Shown here: one piece after another, positions 8,919 through 17,957 of the stretch
Position numbering within the stretch: position 1 is the first letter of the stretch
Layout of the letters: the number at the start of each line of letters is the position of its first letter
Assembly (NCBI GenBank): GCA_009379845.1
Contig: WHSZ01000036.1
Span: forward strand, 1-57,138
DNA from: Pseudonocardiaceae bacterium
Lineage (GTDB): Bacteria > Actinomycetota > Actinomycetes > Mycobacteriales > Pseudonocardiaceae
Direction: 5' to 3'
Length of the DNA stretch: 57,138 bases
Made by a program: the position numbers and the translations under genes
Notes under the pieces: generated by a model
Databases searched by the model: none
Told to the model about the DNA's origin: nothing
What the model saw: only the letters and a program-made list of their open reading frames with translations

Positions 8919-10693
8919 TGCACGACGTCATTGTCATCGGAGCGGGCGGTGGCGGCCCGGTTGTCGCCAAGGAACTCGCCGCCAAGGGGCTGGACGTGTT
9001 GCTGCTCGAAGCGGGGCCGCGGCACGACAAGCCACGGGAGCAGTGGACCAGCTTCGAGAACGACGCGAGCAACCCGCTGACCGGGTTCTTCCGGCTCGGG
9101 CCCACCGATCGATCCCGGCCGGCGTGGTTCCGGGAGTGGTCGCAGAACTCGTTCGTCTGGCAGCTTTCCGGGGTGGGCGGCACGACGCAGCATTTCTACG
9201 GCAACTATCCGCGCGCCTATCCAGGGGTGTTCAACGACTACCGGGAGGCGGACGCCGGGCAGTACGACCGGGCGCACCGCTTCCCGTTCGGGTATTCCGA
9301 GATGGTGCCGTACTTCGAGTGGGTGGAGGCCACCACGCCGGTGATGACCGCCGCGATGGGGCACAAGGAGCAGACGTTCTTCCGCGGCTGCGAAACCATG
9401 AACCTCCCGGTGCAGACCACCAAGACCACGCATGGCCCTTCCTACCGTCCACAAGAGAACGCGATCCTGCAGCCGGGCGGAAATGCTGGCCGCACAACGG
9501 ATTCGAACCTGCTGCACTATCCGGACGCCACCGGGTGCACGTTCTGCGGCTACTGCTTCCAGGGCTGCATGCGGCCGATCGGGGCGCCGCGCAATCAGTT
9601 CGCCAAGCGATCAACGGACAACACCTACGTGCCGATGGCGCTCACCGTGGACGCCTGGGCGCGGGGTGGCAAACCGATCACACTGCTCACCGACGCGTAC
9701 GTGACGCAGGTGCACGCGGAGAACCGCAACGGAGCGCTGAGGGCGACGGGTGTTACCTGGCGGGAGAACGCGTCCGGCGCGGAGCACCGCGAGGATGCCA
9801 AGGTCGTTGTGATGGCGGGTGGCTGCACGGAGAACCCGAGGCTGTGGCTGAACAGCGGGTTGCCGGACCCGAACGGGTGGGTCGGGCGCGGCTACACCGA
9901 CCACTTCTTCGACTGGGTGATCGGCGCGTTCGACGAACCGGTTGGCAATCCGAAGGGCGTCGGCTCGGCTGCACGGCTGGATTTCCCACCGTACGGCGGA
10001 TTGGAGAACGTCGGCCTGCCGCCCGCGCTGCACGGGTTCGCGATGACCCTGTCGGAAAGCGGGATCCGCGGCCAGTATGCGAACGGCCGCGGGATGACAG
10101 GCCCGTGGGACGGCCCGGCAGGGCGGATCATGGGACCGGAGCTGAAGGACCTGATCGCGAACCGGATCGAGAACATCCTGAGCGTGCTGGTGATCACCGA
10201 CGACGACGTTGAGCCGGACAACCGGGTGACACTGTCGTCGTTGCCGGCCGACGAGAACGGCCCGATCCCGAAGGTGCACTTCCGCCCGCGGCAGCGCACC
10301 GCGCGGACGTTGCGCAACCGCGAGTTCATGGCAGGCAAGGCGGCCGAACTGTTGCGCGGCGCCGGTGCGAAGGAGGTTTACCGGATCGACTGGGCACCGC
10401 TGATCCTGCACGTGCAATCCTCGATGCGGATGGGTGAGTCCGAAAAGGACTCGGTGCTCGACGCGAATGGCCAGTCGCGCGCGGTGCGCGGGTTGTTCAT
10501 CGCGGACAACTCCGCGCTCGCGAACGGCCTCGGCGGCCCGAACCCGACGCTGACCACCCAGTCGCTCGCCACCCGGACCGCGGAGAAGATCTTCGAGGAG
10601 CACTTCGGCGGCGATCCGTGGGTACGGTCCGAAGCGCCGGTGGTGTCCACCGATCCGAGGGTCAGCGTGCGGCTCGGAGAACTCGGTCTCTAA
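8918..10693 (+). CDS. GMC-family FAD oxidoreductase with a four-cysteine cluster motif
   Basis: 591 aa. An N-terminal Rossmann fold VIGAGGGGPVVAKEL (about 6-20) binds FAD and is followed by LLLEAGPR. The C-terminus carries the GMC_C domain with SSMRMG and the closing FIADNSALANGLGGPNPTLT, including the active-site His/Asn region. Residues 207-217 contain C207-x2-C210-x2-C213-x3-C217, spaced like a [4Fe-4S] ferredoxin motif, which is unusual for soluble GMC oxidases and suggests electron transfer to a partner rather than to oxygen. It has no signal of its own and is coupled to the upstream Tat protein, so it may be exported as a complex. The substrate, presumably an alcohol or sugar, is unknown. 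Confidence 0.88.
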   Translation: MHDVIVIGAGGGGPVVAKELAAKGLDVLLLEAGPRHDKPREQWTSFENDASNPLTGFFRLGPTDRSRPAWFREWSQNSFVWQLSGVGGTTQHFYGNYPRAYPGVFNDYREADAGQYDRAHRFPFGYSEMVPYFEWVEATTPVMTAAMGHKEQTFFRGCETMNLPVQTTKTTHGPSYRPQENAILQPGGNAGRTTDSNLLHYPDATGCTFCGYCFQGCMRPIGAPRNQFAKRSTDNTYVPMALTVDAWARGGKPITLLTDAYVTQVHAENRNGALRATGVTWRENASGAEHREDAKVVVMAGGCTENPRLWLNSGLPDPNGWVGRGYTDHFFDWVIGAFDEPVGNPKGVGSAARLDFPPYGGLENVGLPPALHGFAMTLSESGIRGQYANGRGMTGPWDGPAGRIMGPELKDLIANRIENILSVLVITDDDVEPDNRVTLSSLPADENGPIPKVHFRPRQRTARTLRNREFMAGKAAELLRGAGAKEVYRIDWAPLILHVQSSMRMGESEKDSVLDANGQSRAVRGLFIADNSALANGLGGPNPTLTTQSLATRTAEKIFEEHFGGDPWVRSEAPVVSTDPRVSVRLGELGL

Positions 10694-10710
10694 CCGCACC
10701 ACGTGTTGCC

Positions 10711-10756
10711 GTGAAGGTCACCTTACGGGCAACCAACGCCCCGAATGGGCCATGGG
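10711..10756 (+). repeat. Degenerate copy of the 49-bp palindromic repeat
   Basis: The left arm GTGAAGGTCACCTTACGGGC differs by one base from the arm at 2764. The centre (ACCAACGCCC) is recognisable, but the right arm has decayed and no longer pairs fully. It sits 17 bases after the stop of the GMC oxidoreductase gene, again in a terminator-like position. Confidence 0.7.
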
Positions 10757-10854
10757 GTCGGCGTGGCGACCACAATTTGGAGGCAGGTTGCGGTCACCGG
10801 CTCGCGACGGCTCGGGGTCCCACCCGATGCGCGGGAGCATTACGCTGAGCGGTC

Positions 10855-11853
10855 ATGGCCGAGCAGACCGCAGCGATACTCGCGCGTGCGGCCGACCTCA
10901 CCGCGGCCGGGGATCCAGACGCGGCCGTTCGATTGCTGCGCGGCCTGCTGGCGACCGACGGCGACAACGCGGAAGTGTGGTGCCGGCTGGCCGCAGCCCA
11001 GCTGGAGGCCGACGCTCCGGACGACGCGCTGGATTCGGCGGGCAGGGCGCTGCGGCTGCCGGGCGAGACCGGGTGGGCGCAGCGGCTGATCAGCCTCGCG
11101 CTCGCGGAACTCGGCAGGCGCGGCGAGGCGATCAGCGCCGGGCGGGAAGCGGTACGCGCGGAACCGGACAACTGGCGGGCACACATCGCCCTCGCGGACT
11201 GCCTGGCAGCCCACGACGGATCGCTGCCCGAGGCGGCGGAGGCGGCGCGCACCGCCGTGGAACTCGCGCCCGACCATTCCCGCCCGCACGAGGTGCTCGG
11301 CCAGACCGCCGAACGCCTCAGCGATCGCACAACGGCGGAACGGGCCTACCGGGCGGTGCTGCGCCGCGATCCGCGCAGCGAGGTCGCGCTGGCCGGCCTG
11401 CGGCGGCTGGCCTCGGCGCGACCGGAACTCCCACCCGCCGTGCCGGTGACGACCAGGCACGCGTTCGCCAAGCTGCTACGGCGGTTGGCCGTCTGGCTGG
11501 CTGCCGGTTCGCTGCTGCTGATCCTCGCTGGCATGCCGGAACCCGCACGGTTGCTCGCCTGGTTCGGGCTGGCACTGCTGGTGGCCTGCCTCGCCGCCAC
11601 CGGCGCCGCGCTGCGCACCTTCCCGCCAGCCAGCCGGTGGCGGCCACGCCGCTGGTGGCAGGGCAGCCCGGTACTCGCGCTCGGCGGGCTGGCCATCGCA
11701 GGCGCGGTGCTGCTGGTGGCCAGCTGGACCCTGGTACTGGCGCTGGACGTCGCCGCCACGCGGCTGCTGACATTCGCGCTGTGCTGTGCCACGGTGGCCG
11801 GGATGCTCGGTGTGCTGGGAAGTCCACATCGGACACGGCGGCGTAGGACGTAG
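10855..11853 (+). CDS. TPR-repeat protein with four C-terminal membrane helices
   Basis: 332 aa. Residues 1-185 form about five tetratricopeptide repeats (for example AGDPDAAVRLLRGLLATDGD and SDRTTAERAYRAVLRRDP), a protein-binding scaffold. Residues about 200-320 contain four hydrophobic helices, and the end is a basic tail (PHRTRRRRT). The TPR part should be cytoplasmic with the C-terminal half anchoring it in the membrane. Its stop TAG overlaps the GTG of the lactate monooxygenase gene, suggesting joint expression. I do not recognise a named family; the specific role is unknown. Confidence 0.8.
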   Translation: MAEQTAAILARAADLTAAGDPDAAVRLLRGLLATDGDNAEVWCRLAAAQLEADAPDDALDSAGRALRLPGETGWAQRLISLALAELGRRGEAISAGREAVRAEPDNWRAHIALADCLAAHDGSLPEAAEAARTAVELAPDHSRPHEVLGQTAERLSDRTTAERAYRAVLRRDPRSEVALAGLRRLASARPELPPAVPVTTRHAFAKLLRRLAVWLAAGSLLLILAGMPEPARLLAWFGLALLVACLAATGAALRTFPPASRWRPRRWWQGSPVLALGGLAIAGAVLLVASWTLVLALDVAATRLLTFALCCATVAGMLGVLGSPHRTRRRRT

Positions 11854-13040
11854 TGGAAGGGTTCGGACAGGTGACGTCAACACAACCGCTCGGTGGCTAT
11901 CAGAACGAGCTCTACCTGCAAGGGCTCGGCGGCACGGTTCCGGAGTTCAGCACGGACGGCGCGGCGCTCGAGGAATCCGCGCGCGAGGTGCTCGCGCCGG
12001 GACCGTTCGGCTACGTCGCCGGAGGTGCCGGCTCCGGTGCGACCATGCGGGCCAATCGGGAGGCGTTCGACCGCTGGCGCATCGTGCCGCGGATGCTGAC
12101 CGACGCCACCACGCGGGAAGTATCCACCTCGGTGCTCGGCACCCCGATGCCGGCACCGGTGCTGCTCGCACCGGTCGGCGTGCAGTCCATCGTGCATCCG
12201 GACGGCGAGCTGGCAACCGCACGGGCGGCCGGGCAGCTCGGCGTGCCGATGGTGCTGTCGACCGCGTCGTCGAACACCCTCGAAGAGGTCGCCGAAGCGA
12301 ACGGCGACGGCCCGCGCTGGTTCCAGCTGTACTGGCCGAACGAGCCGGAAGTGGGCGCGAGTATCTTGCAGCGCGCCAAGAAAGCCGGCTACTCAACCCT
12401 GGTCGTCACCCTGGACACCTGGACACTTGCCTGGCGCCCCCGCGACCTCGATCAGTCATACCTGCCGTTCCTGCGCGCCACCGGGGTGGCGAACTCGTTC
12501 TCCGATCCGGCATTCCGCGCCGGGCTGGAGAAAACACCCGAAGAGGACCCGCAGGCCGCGATCCTGCGCTGGGTGTCCATGTTCACCGGCACCGACAAGC
12601 GCTGGGATCAGCTGCCGTTCTTGCGGGAGCACTGGGACGGGCCGATCGTGCTGAAAGGCGTCCAGCACGTGGACGACGCGCGCTACGCGGCCGATGCGGG
12701 GGTGGACGGCATCGTGGTGTCCAACCACGGCGGTCGCCAGGTGGACGGCGCGATCGCCTCGCTCGAGGCGCTGCCCGGCATCGTGAACGCGGTCGGAGAC
12801 CGGCTCGCCGTGCTTTTCGACTCAGGGGTCCGCACCGGTGCGGACGTCGTGAAGGCGCTATGCCTTGGGGCGCAAGCGATCCTCCTTGGCCGGCCATACG
12901 TGTACGGGCTCGCGCACGCGGGGGAGAGCGGGGTGCGGCACGTCGTGCGCAGCCTGCTCGCGGACTTCGACCTGACCATGGGGCTGAGCGGGAACCGGAG
13001 CGTGGCCGGGCTCAATCCGGACGTGTTGCACCGGGACTGA
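11853..13040 (+). CDS. L-lactate 2-monooxygenase (FMN-dependent)
   Basis: Converts L-lactate and oxygen to acetate, CO2 and water; a member of the alpha-hydroxy-acid oxidase family. The 395-aa length fits mycobacterial lactate 2-monooxygenase (just under 400 aa), including the longer loop between the FMN strands. The catalytic His and FMN-binding segment appear in SNHGGRQVDGAIASLEALPG, and the phosphate-binding end in LGRPYVYGLAHAG. The GTG at 11853 overlaps the upstream stop. An in-frame GTG at 11871 with GGAAGG upstream is an alternative start. An oxidase of another 2-hydroxy acid is possible, but the N-terminal GGYQNELYLQGLGG is typical of the monooxygenase group. Confidence 0.87.
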   Translation: MEGFGQVTSTQPLGGYQNELYLQGLGGTVPEFSTDGAALEESAREVLAPGPFGYVAGGAGSGATMRANREAFDRWRIVPRMLTDATTREVSTSVLGTPMPAPVLLAPVGVQSIVHPDGELATARAAGQLGVPMVLSTASSNTLEEVAEANGDGPRWFQLYWPNEPEVGASILQRAKKAGYSTLVVTLDTWTLAWRPRDLDQSYLPFLRATGVANSFSDPAFRAGLEKTPEEDPQAAILRWVSMFTGTDKRWDQLPFLREHWDGPIVLKGVQHVDDARYAADAGVDGIVVSNHGGRQVDGAIASLEALPGIVNAVGDRLAVLFDSGVRTGADVVKALCLGAQAILLGRPYVYGLAHAGESGVRHVVRSLLADFDLTMGLSGNRSVAGLNPDVLHRD

Positions 13041-13053
13041 GATCCCCTGACAT

Positions 13054-13071
13054 CGACGGGGTGTCCCGTCG
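13054..13071. terminator. Hairpin between convergent genes
   Basis: CGACGGG-GTGT-CCCGTCG is a perfect 7-bp stem with a 4-base loop, 14 bases after the lactate monooxygenase stop and 45 bases from the end of the convergent polymerase gene. It probably terminates one or both transcripts. Confidence 0.6.
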
Positions 13072-13115
13072 GGTTCGACGACCGCGGCCAGCCCCTGCCG
13101 GGTGACCCGAGCGCG

Positions 13116-14789
13116 TCACTTGGCGTCGGCGTAGCAGTCCACCACCGCGACCTCGAGCGGGAACCGGACCGGCGTGGCGGCGAACACCAGGGTGCTCGCA
13201 GCCGCGGCGGACTCGGTGAGCTGCGCGCGTACCGGCTCGGCCTGCTCGGCAGGGCAGTGCACGATGATCTCGTCGTGCTGGAAGAACACCACCTCGGCGC
13301 CGGGCGCGTGCTCGGCCAGCCGGGTGCGCAGCGTGGCCAGCACCGCCAGCGCCCAGTCGGCCGCGCTGGCCTGCACGACGAAGTTCCTGGTGAACCTGCC
13401 CCACTCGCGCGCGATCCGGCGGGAACGGTGCTCCGCGGCCGCATCCGCCGTGCTGGCACCGGTGGCCGTTCGCCACTCCTGGCTCGGCGGTGGGCTCGTC
13501 CTGCCGAGCCGGGAGCGCACCAGCTCGCCGCGTTCGCCGGCGAGCGCGGCGGATTCCACGAAGTCCACCGCCTTGGGAAAGCGGTTGCGCAGCAGGGCGA
13601 GCAGTGCGGCGGCACCGCCGGCGGTCCCGCCGTACATCGCGGAGAGCATCGCGGTCTTCGCCCTCGACCGGTCACCTTCGAAGCTGTCAGTGGCGAGGCC
13701 GGTGTAAAGATCGGACGACCCGGCGACGGTGGCAAGCCGCTCGTCGCCGGAGAGTGCGGCCAGGATCCGGGGTTCCAGCTGCGCGGCGTCGGCAACCACG
13801 AGTTTCCAGCCGGTGTCCGCGCGCACCGCGGTGCGCAACTCCTTGGGCAGTTGCAGGGCCGCGCCGCCCCGGCTGGCCCAGCGGCCCGAGACCACGCCGC
13901 CGACGACGTACACCGGCCGGAATCGTCCATTGTGGACCCAGGTGTTCAGCCAGGACCAGCCGTGCGCGACGTAGAGCCGGGCGAGTTCCTTGTACTCGAG
14001 CAGTGGCGGTACCGCTGGATGATCGACCTCGCGCAGCGCCGCGGCCCGGGTGGACGGTATGTCGACGCCCGCGGCCGCGAACGCCTTGATGACGGTTGGC
14101 GGATGGTCCGGGTTGACCGCGCGACCGCCAAGCTCAGCGCCAACCCGTTCGGCGAGTTCGGCCAGCCTGCGCGGGCGTTCCCCGATGGCGGGGCGCGGGC
14201 CGAGCAGCCGCTCGAGCAGGGCGGCGTGCACGTCGGCCCGCCACGGCAGGCCGTGCTCGGACATCTCGGCGGCGGCGAGCGCGCCCGCGGATTCCGCCGC
14301 GACGAGCAGACGCATTCGCTCCGGGTGCTCGAGGCCCGCGAGTGCCAGCTGCTGGGCTTCGTACACCTCCGTCGCGGCGCTCAGCGGGTCGACCCCGCGG
14401 GGCAGCGCTTCCCTTTCGGGTTCGAACAGGCTGGGCTGGTCTCGCTGTGGCTGCCCGCGCGGCTCCGCGTCCGGTGGCTCCGGCAGACCGTGTAGCCGAG
14501 CCCACGCCGCGGGTAGGGCGCGTGGTGAATCGTGCCGCCCGGCGTGCCCGAGCAGCAGCGCCTCGGTCAGCGCGAGGTCGTGGCAACGGCCGAGCCGCAC
14601 GCCCGCACCGAGCAGCGCCGGATAGAGATCATCGGCGGCCGGCAACACCCACCGGGGGCGCATCTCGCGCTCCAGTTCGGCCAACCCGCCCGCGCGCACC
14701 GGGGATTCACCGAGCGAGCCCGGCAGCTCGCCGTCCAGCGCGCGCAGCCGGTACCGGCCCTCAGCCTCCGGCGCCACGACGATTCGCAC
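13116..14789 (-). CDS. Stand-alone family A DNA polymerase (PolA-like, no 5' nuclease)
   Basis: 557 aa. The C-terminal half has all three family A polymerase signatures: motif A DAAQLEPR (catalytic D334), the O-helix R-x3-K-x7-YG (R374, K378, Y386) and motif C FFQHDEII (H505-D506-E507). The N-terminal third sits where the 3'-5' exonuclease domain of PolA would be, but no clear DxE exonuclease motif is visible, so proofreading is doubtful. There is no 5'-3' nuclease domain, unlike true PolA (about 900 aa). Similar proteins are common in actinomycetes, often named bifunctional exonuclease/polymerase, and may serve in repair. It diverges from the acyl-CoA synthetase gene. Confidence 0.85.
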   Translation of the reverse strand: MRIVVAPEAEGRYRLRALDGELPGSLGESPVRAGGLAELEREMRPRWVLPAADDLYPALLGAGVRLGRCHDLALTEALLLGHAGRHDSPRALPAAWARLHGLPEPPDAEPRGQPQRDQPSLFEPEREALPRGVDPLSAATEVYEAQQLALAGLEHPERMRLLVAAESAGALAAAEMSEHGLPWRADVHAALLERLLGPRPAIGERPRRLAELAERVGAELGGRAVNPDHPPTVIKAFAAAGVDIPSTRAAALREVDHPAVPPLLEYKELARLYVAHGWSWLNTWVHNGRFRPVYVVGGVVSGRWASRGGAALQLPKELRTAVRADTGWKLVVADAAQLEPRILAALSGDERLATVAGSSDLYTGLATDSFEGDRSRAKTAMLSAMYGGTAGGAAALLALLRNRFPKAVDFVESAALAGERGELVRSRLGRTSPPPSQEWRTATGASTADAAAEHRSRRIAREWGRFTRNFVVQASAADWALAVLATLRTRLAEHAPGAEVVFFQHDEIIVHCPAEQAEPVRAQLTESAAAASTLVFAATPVRFPLEVAVVDCYADAK

Positions 14790-14878
14790 CCCACGATTCT
14801 CCTTGGCGGTGCCGACAATTCGCCGCGCCGCTCGAAATGGCTCACGATCGAGACCGAAGTGGGGCCCACATCACAATA

Positions 14879-14890
14879 TACTGCCCAGTA
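14879..14890. promoter_or_regulatory. Palindrome in the divergent promoter region, possible operator
   Basis: TACTG-CC-CAGTA is a 5-bp inverted repeat in an AT-richer stretch (CAATATACTGCCCAGTAGG) upstream of the acyl-CoA synthetase gene. TetR-type repressors of fatty acid genes often use such sites, but no regulator gene is adjacent. Confidence 0.3.
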
Positions 14891-14946
14891 GGTTATCTGA
14901 GATCTTGGACGTCAAGCCCGCGTCTGGATTCGACATGGAGGTCGGC

Positions 14947-16593
14947 ATGCTGAAGACCGCGTCAAAGGTGCCGGAGGTCCTGAACCGCGCGTCCGAGCTC
15001 GCACGCAGCGTGCTGGTGCTGCAGCGCGCTGGTCTGGTGTCGCTGACCAGGCTGGACGAGGGTGCCCGCGCGCTGCGTGCGGTGAGTCAGCTCGGCCCGG
15101 TGGCCGGCGCGGTCAACATCGCCGCGCGCCGCGACCCGTGGTCCATCGCGCTTGTCGACGAGCGCGGCGAGCTGAGCTACCACCAGCTGGACCGGCAATC
15201 CAATGCGCTCGCGCGGGCCTGGGCGGCGCGGGGCATCGGCTCCGGCACCGTGGTGGCCGCGCTGTGCCGGGATCACCGTGGGCTGGTACTGACCATGCTG
15301 GCCATCGGGAAGCTCGGCGCCCGGCTGTTGCTGATGAACACCGGCTTCGCAGGTGCCCAGCTCGCCGACGTGGCGCGGCGCGAAGAGGTCCGCGCGATGG
15401 TCTACGACGAGGAGTTCACCGACCTGCTCGCCGGGCTGCCCGAGGATCTCGAGCACTTCCTTGCCTGGGTCGATGACGACAGCCCGCTGGCCGGTTCGGA
15501 GCCGGCGAAGCTGGACGAACTGGTGGTCAGCACGGACGATCGGCCGGTACCCGTGCCCGCGCAACCGGGTGGCTTCGTGCTGCTCACCAGCGGCACGACC
15601 GGTACGCCGAAGGGTGCGCCGCGCCCGAAGATGTCCGGGATCGACTCCGCGCAGTTCTTCGACCGCATCCCGCTGCGCACCGGGCAGCGCAGCTTCGTGG
15701 CGGCCCCGCTGTTCCACGGCACCGGACTCGCGGTATTCGTGCTTTCCCTCAGCCTTGGCTGCAAGATCGTGCTGCGCAGGAAGTTCGATCCGGAAGCCAC
15801 CGTGCGGCAGATCGCCGAACACCGGTGCACCACGCTGGTCGTCGTGCCGACGATGCTGCAGCGGATCGTGGATCTCGGTCCCGAGGTGCTCCGCAAGTAC
15901 GACACGTCGTCGCTGGAGATCATCTTCGCCGCCGGGTCCGCGGTGTCCCCCGATCTGGGAAACCGGGCGATGGACGCGTTCGGCGATGTGCTCTACAACT
16001 TCTACGGTTCCACGGAGATCGCGTGCCTTTCGGTGGCGACGCCGAGCGACTGGCGCCAGGCGCCGGGTACCGCCGGCCGCGCCCCGGTGGGCTGCCGGCT
16101 GGCGCTGTACGACGAGCAGGGCAACAAGATCACCGAGCCGCATGTCACCGGCCGGATCTTCGGTGGCAGTGGCCTGGCGTTCGAGGGCTACACCGATGGA
16201 CGGCACAAGGAGCGCATCGATGGGCTGCTCTCCAGCGGCGACGTTGGGCATTTCGACGAGAACGGACTGCTGTTCGTGGACGGCAGGGACGACGAGATGA
16301 TCGTCTCCGGTGGGGAGAATGTGTTCCCTGTCGAGGTGGAGAACCTGATCGCGGAGCGTTCCGACGTGGTGGAAGCCGCCGTGATCGGCGTGCCTGATGA
16401 GGAGTTCGGCCAGCGGCTGAAGGCCTTCGTGGTGCGGGCCGAGGGCGCCGAGTTCAACGATGACGACGTCAAGGGATATGTGAAGTCGAACCTCGCGCGG
16501 TACAAAACCCCGCGCGAGGTGGTCTTCCTTGACGAACTGCCCCGGAACGCCACCGGCAAGCTGCTACGCAACAAACTCACCGACTACGACTAA
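14947..16593 (+). CDS. Acyl-CoA synthetase (long-chain fatty acid-CoA ligase, FadD type)
   Basis: Activates a fatty acid to acyl-AMP and then acyl-CoA. The ATG at 14947 follows GGAGG by five bases, so the longer open frame back to 14803 is discarded. The product is 548 aa. Motifs: P-loop LLTSGTTGTPKG (212-223), FYGSTEIA, the YKTPREVVF hinge region and the C-terminal ATGKLLRNKL with catalytic K538. The N-terminal 60 residues before the core resemble FadD12-like mycobacterial enzymes. There is no FAAL-type insertion, so it should release acyl-CoA, unlike the FAAL at 31.7-33.4 kb. Chain-length preference cannot be read from sequence. Confidence 0.9.
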   Translation: MLKTASKVPEVLNRASELARSVLVLQRAGLVSLTRLDEGARALRAVSQLGPVAGAVNIAARRDPWSIALVDERGELSYHQLDRQSNALARAWAARGIGSGTVVAALCRDHRGLVLTMLAIGKLGARLLLMNTGFAGAQLADVARREEVRAMVYDEEFTDLLAGLPEDLEHFLAWVDDDSPLAGSEPAKLDELVVSTDDRPVPVPAQPGGFVLLTSGTTGTPKGAPRPKMSGIDSAQFFDRIPLRTGQRSFVAAPLFHGTGLAVFVLSLSLGCKIVLRRKFDPEATVRQIAEHRCTTLVVVPTMLQRIVDLGPEVLRKYDTSSLEIIFAAGSAVSPDLGNRAMDAFGDVLYNFYGSTEIACLSVATPSDWRQAPGTAGRAPVGCRLALYDEQGNKITEPHVTGRIFGGSGLAFEGYTDGRHKERIDGLLSSGDVGHFDENGLLFVDGRDDEMIVSGGENVFPVEVENLIAERSDVVEAAVIGVPDEEFGQRLKAFVVRAEGAEFNDDDVKGYVKSNLARYKTPREVVFLDELPRNATGKLLRNKLTDYD

Positions 16594-16662
16594 CCACATC
16601 CGAGTTTCGCGGCCACCTACCATATCGTGAATTTGTGCGCAACCCTGCGGTGGTTGGTGATA

Positions 16663-17604
16663 TCAGGCCCATTCAATACCGAAAACTCCGGGGCCGAAAT
16701 CCAAGGCCACGGCATGGACGCCGTTGGCCGGATCAATGGCCAGTTCGTGCCATTCCGAGGAATCGTCGGAGGCGGATCTGCTGTACTGCCAGCAACGCTG
16801 CGGGGTAGTTTCGAAATCGAATCGAACCTCGAGTAGATACTCCCTTATCTTCCTGCGGAACTCTCGCCAATTCTTATTCTGGCAGGCCGGAAAAGGTGGT
16901 CCCTCATTGGTGAGCGAATACTCGATGAGGAACGTCTCGTCGCGATTGATTTTCCGGTTGAAAAGGAGCTCGGCCGCGATGATCCCGTGCCGCTTGTCGG
17001 TCTCGGTCCGGCCGACCCGGCAATTCCGCAACGCGTGCAGCGTCGGTGGCTCGGCGCTGGGATCGTCCTGGTCGTAGACCAGCAGCCAGCGATCCTGCCG
17101 GTCGGCATTGGCTTGGAACACCGCGCGGGTCCGCAGCGCGCGCTGCCCGCCGTCCGCGGCTATCTCGCAGCTGTCGTGCAGGCCGACGAGGGTGAGTTGC
17201 TGGTGCTGGTCAAGTGCGTTCGGTGCACCGATCCGCAGCAGCAGTGGCTCCACCACATCGCGGCTGAACTGCAAGGTATCGGCCGGAGCGGGTTCGTGCT
17301 GCTTCGCGGCCGAGCCCCGTGGCCGCGGCGCTTTCAGCAGGCCGAGCAGTGAACCAGGGGCGAGGCCCAGAATAGTTTCCAGTTCCCGAACGGCGGCCAG
17401 CGAGTCGCCGCGCTCCGGCTGGCGCTTCCCCGATTGCCAATAACTCAGGGCGGTGACGCTTACCGAGACCCCGCGCGATTTGAGTCGTGCCTGAATCCGA
17501 TCGAGGCTCAGCCCGCTGGCGGAAATCGCGACGCGCAACGCCGTGGAGAAATCATTGGTTTCCGGATTGCCGGCCGCTGCGTCCTCTGCTTTTTGGCCTG
17601 CCAT
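16663..17604 (-). CDS. XRE-type DNA-binding protein with unknown C-terminal domain
   Basis: 313 aa. Residues about 20-80 form a helix-turn-helix of the XRE type (ALRVAISASGLSLDRIQARL, then VTALSYWQSGKRQPERGDSL). The remaining 200 residues are not a family I know; they include charged segments and WREFRRKIREYLLEVRFDFE. The start ATG at 17604 has no ribosome site and may be leaderless. Codon use is less G/C-biased than in the neighbours, hinting at transfer. Actinomycetes carry many such regulators near developmental or defence genes. The target is unknown; the convergent acyl-CoA synthetase and upstream protease are only neighbours. Confidence 0.75.
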   Translation of the reverse strand: MAGQKAEDAAAGNPETNDFSTALRVAISASGLSLDRIQARLKSRGVSVSVTALSYWQSGKRQPERGDSLAAVRELETILGLAPGSLLGLLKAPRPRGSAAKQHEPAPADTLQFSRDVVEPLLLRIGAPNALDQHQQLTLVGLHDSCEIAADGGQRALRTRAVFQANADRQDRWLLVYDQDDPSAEPPTLHALRNCRVGRTETDKRHGIIAAELLFNRKINRDETFLIEYSLTNEGPPFPACQNKNWREFRRKIREYLLEVRFDFETTPQRCWQYSRSASDDSSEWHELAIDPANGVHAVALDFGPGVFGIEWA

Positions 17605-17957
17605 CTAATTTCGACCCCGGCAATCCCAACACGCCAGTCGTTGAAACGAAGTGGCCGTGACTCTACCACCGGAAGAGTCGGATTGGGCCCGCCCGGCAAA
17701 ACCGCTTCTTTGCTCCGAATGGAGCATCGCATTCGATGCACGCGGCCTAGTACTGGTAATTGGCAATCGTTGCTTCCTGGCTATCCGCCAACTTGCATTG
17801 CGGGCAACAGCGACAGTGGTGCCGCAATGGCGTGGGAGCCCAGCATGAAAGCTCTTTGCTCGATATGTCCGAGTAACGAACTTACCGCTGGGTGAGCGGT
17901 GCTGGCCCCTGGGGGCATCTGGCGCTGTTACTCAGGTCGGGAACAGGGAAGGTAAGC
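17605..17957. other. 353-bp intergenic region upstream of the subtilase gene
   Basis: Short reading frames are present, but none has a ribosome site and codon bias together. The region is less GC-rich than its surroundings. It must hold the promoters of the divergent XRE gene and of the protease gene. GGGAAGG before 17958 is the protease ribosome site. I see no convincing riboswitch or RNA gene. Confidence 0.5.

Noticed and set aside
17860..17957. Possible c-di-AMP (ydaO-type) riboswitch before the subtilase gene
   Set aside because: A few fragments (GAGTAACG, GGGTGAG) resemble it, but the conserved stems and order cannot be drawn. I do not claim it.
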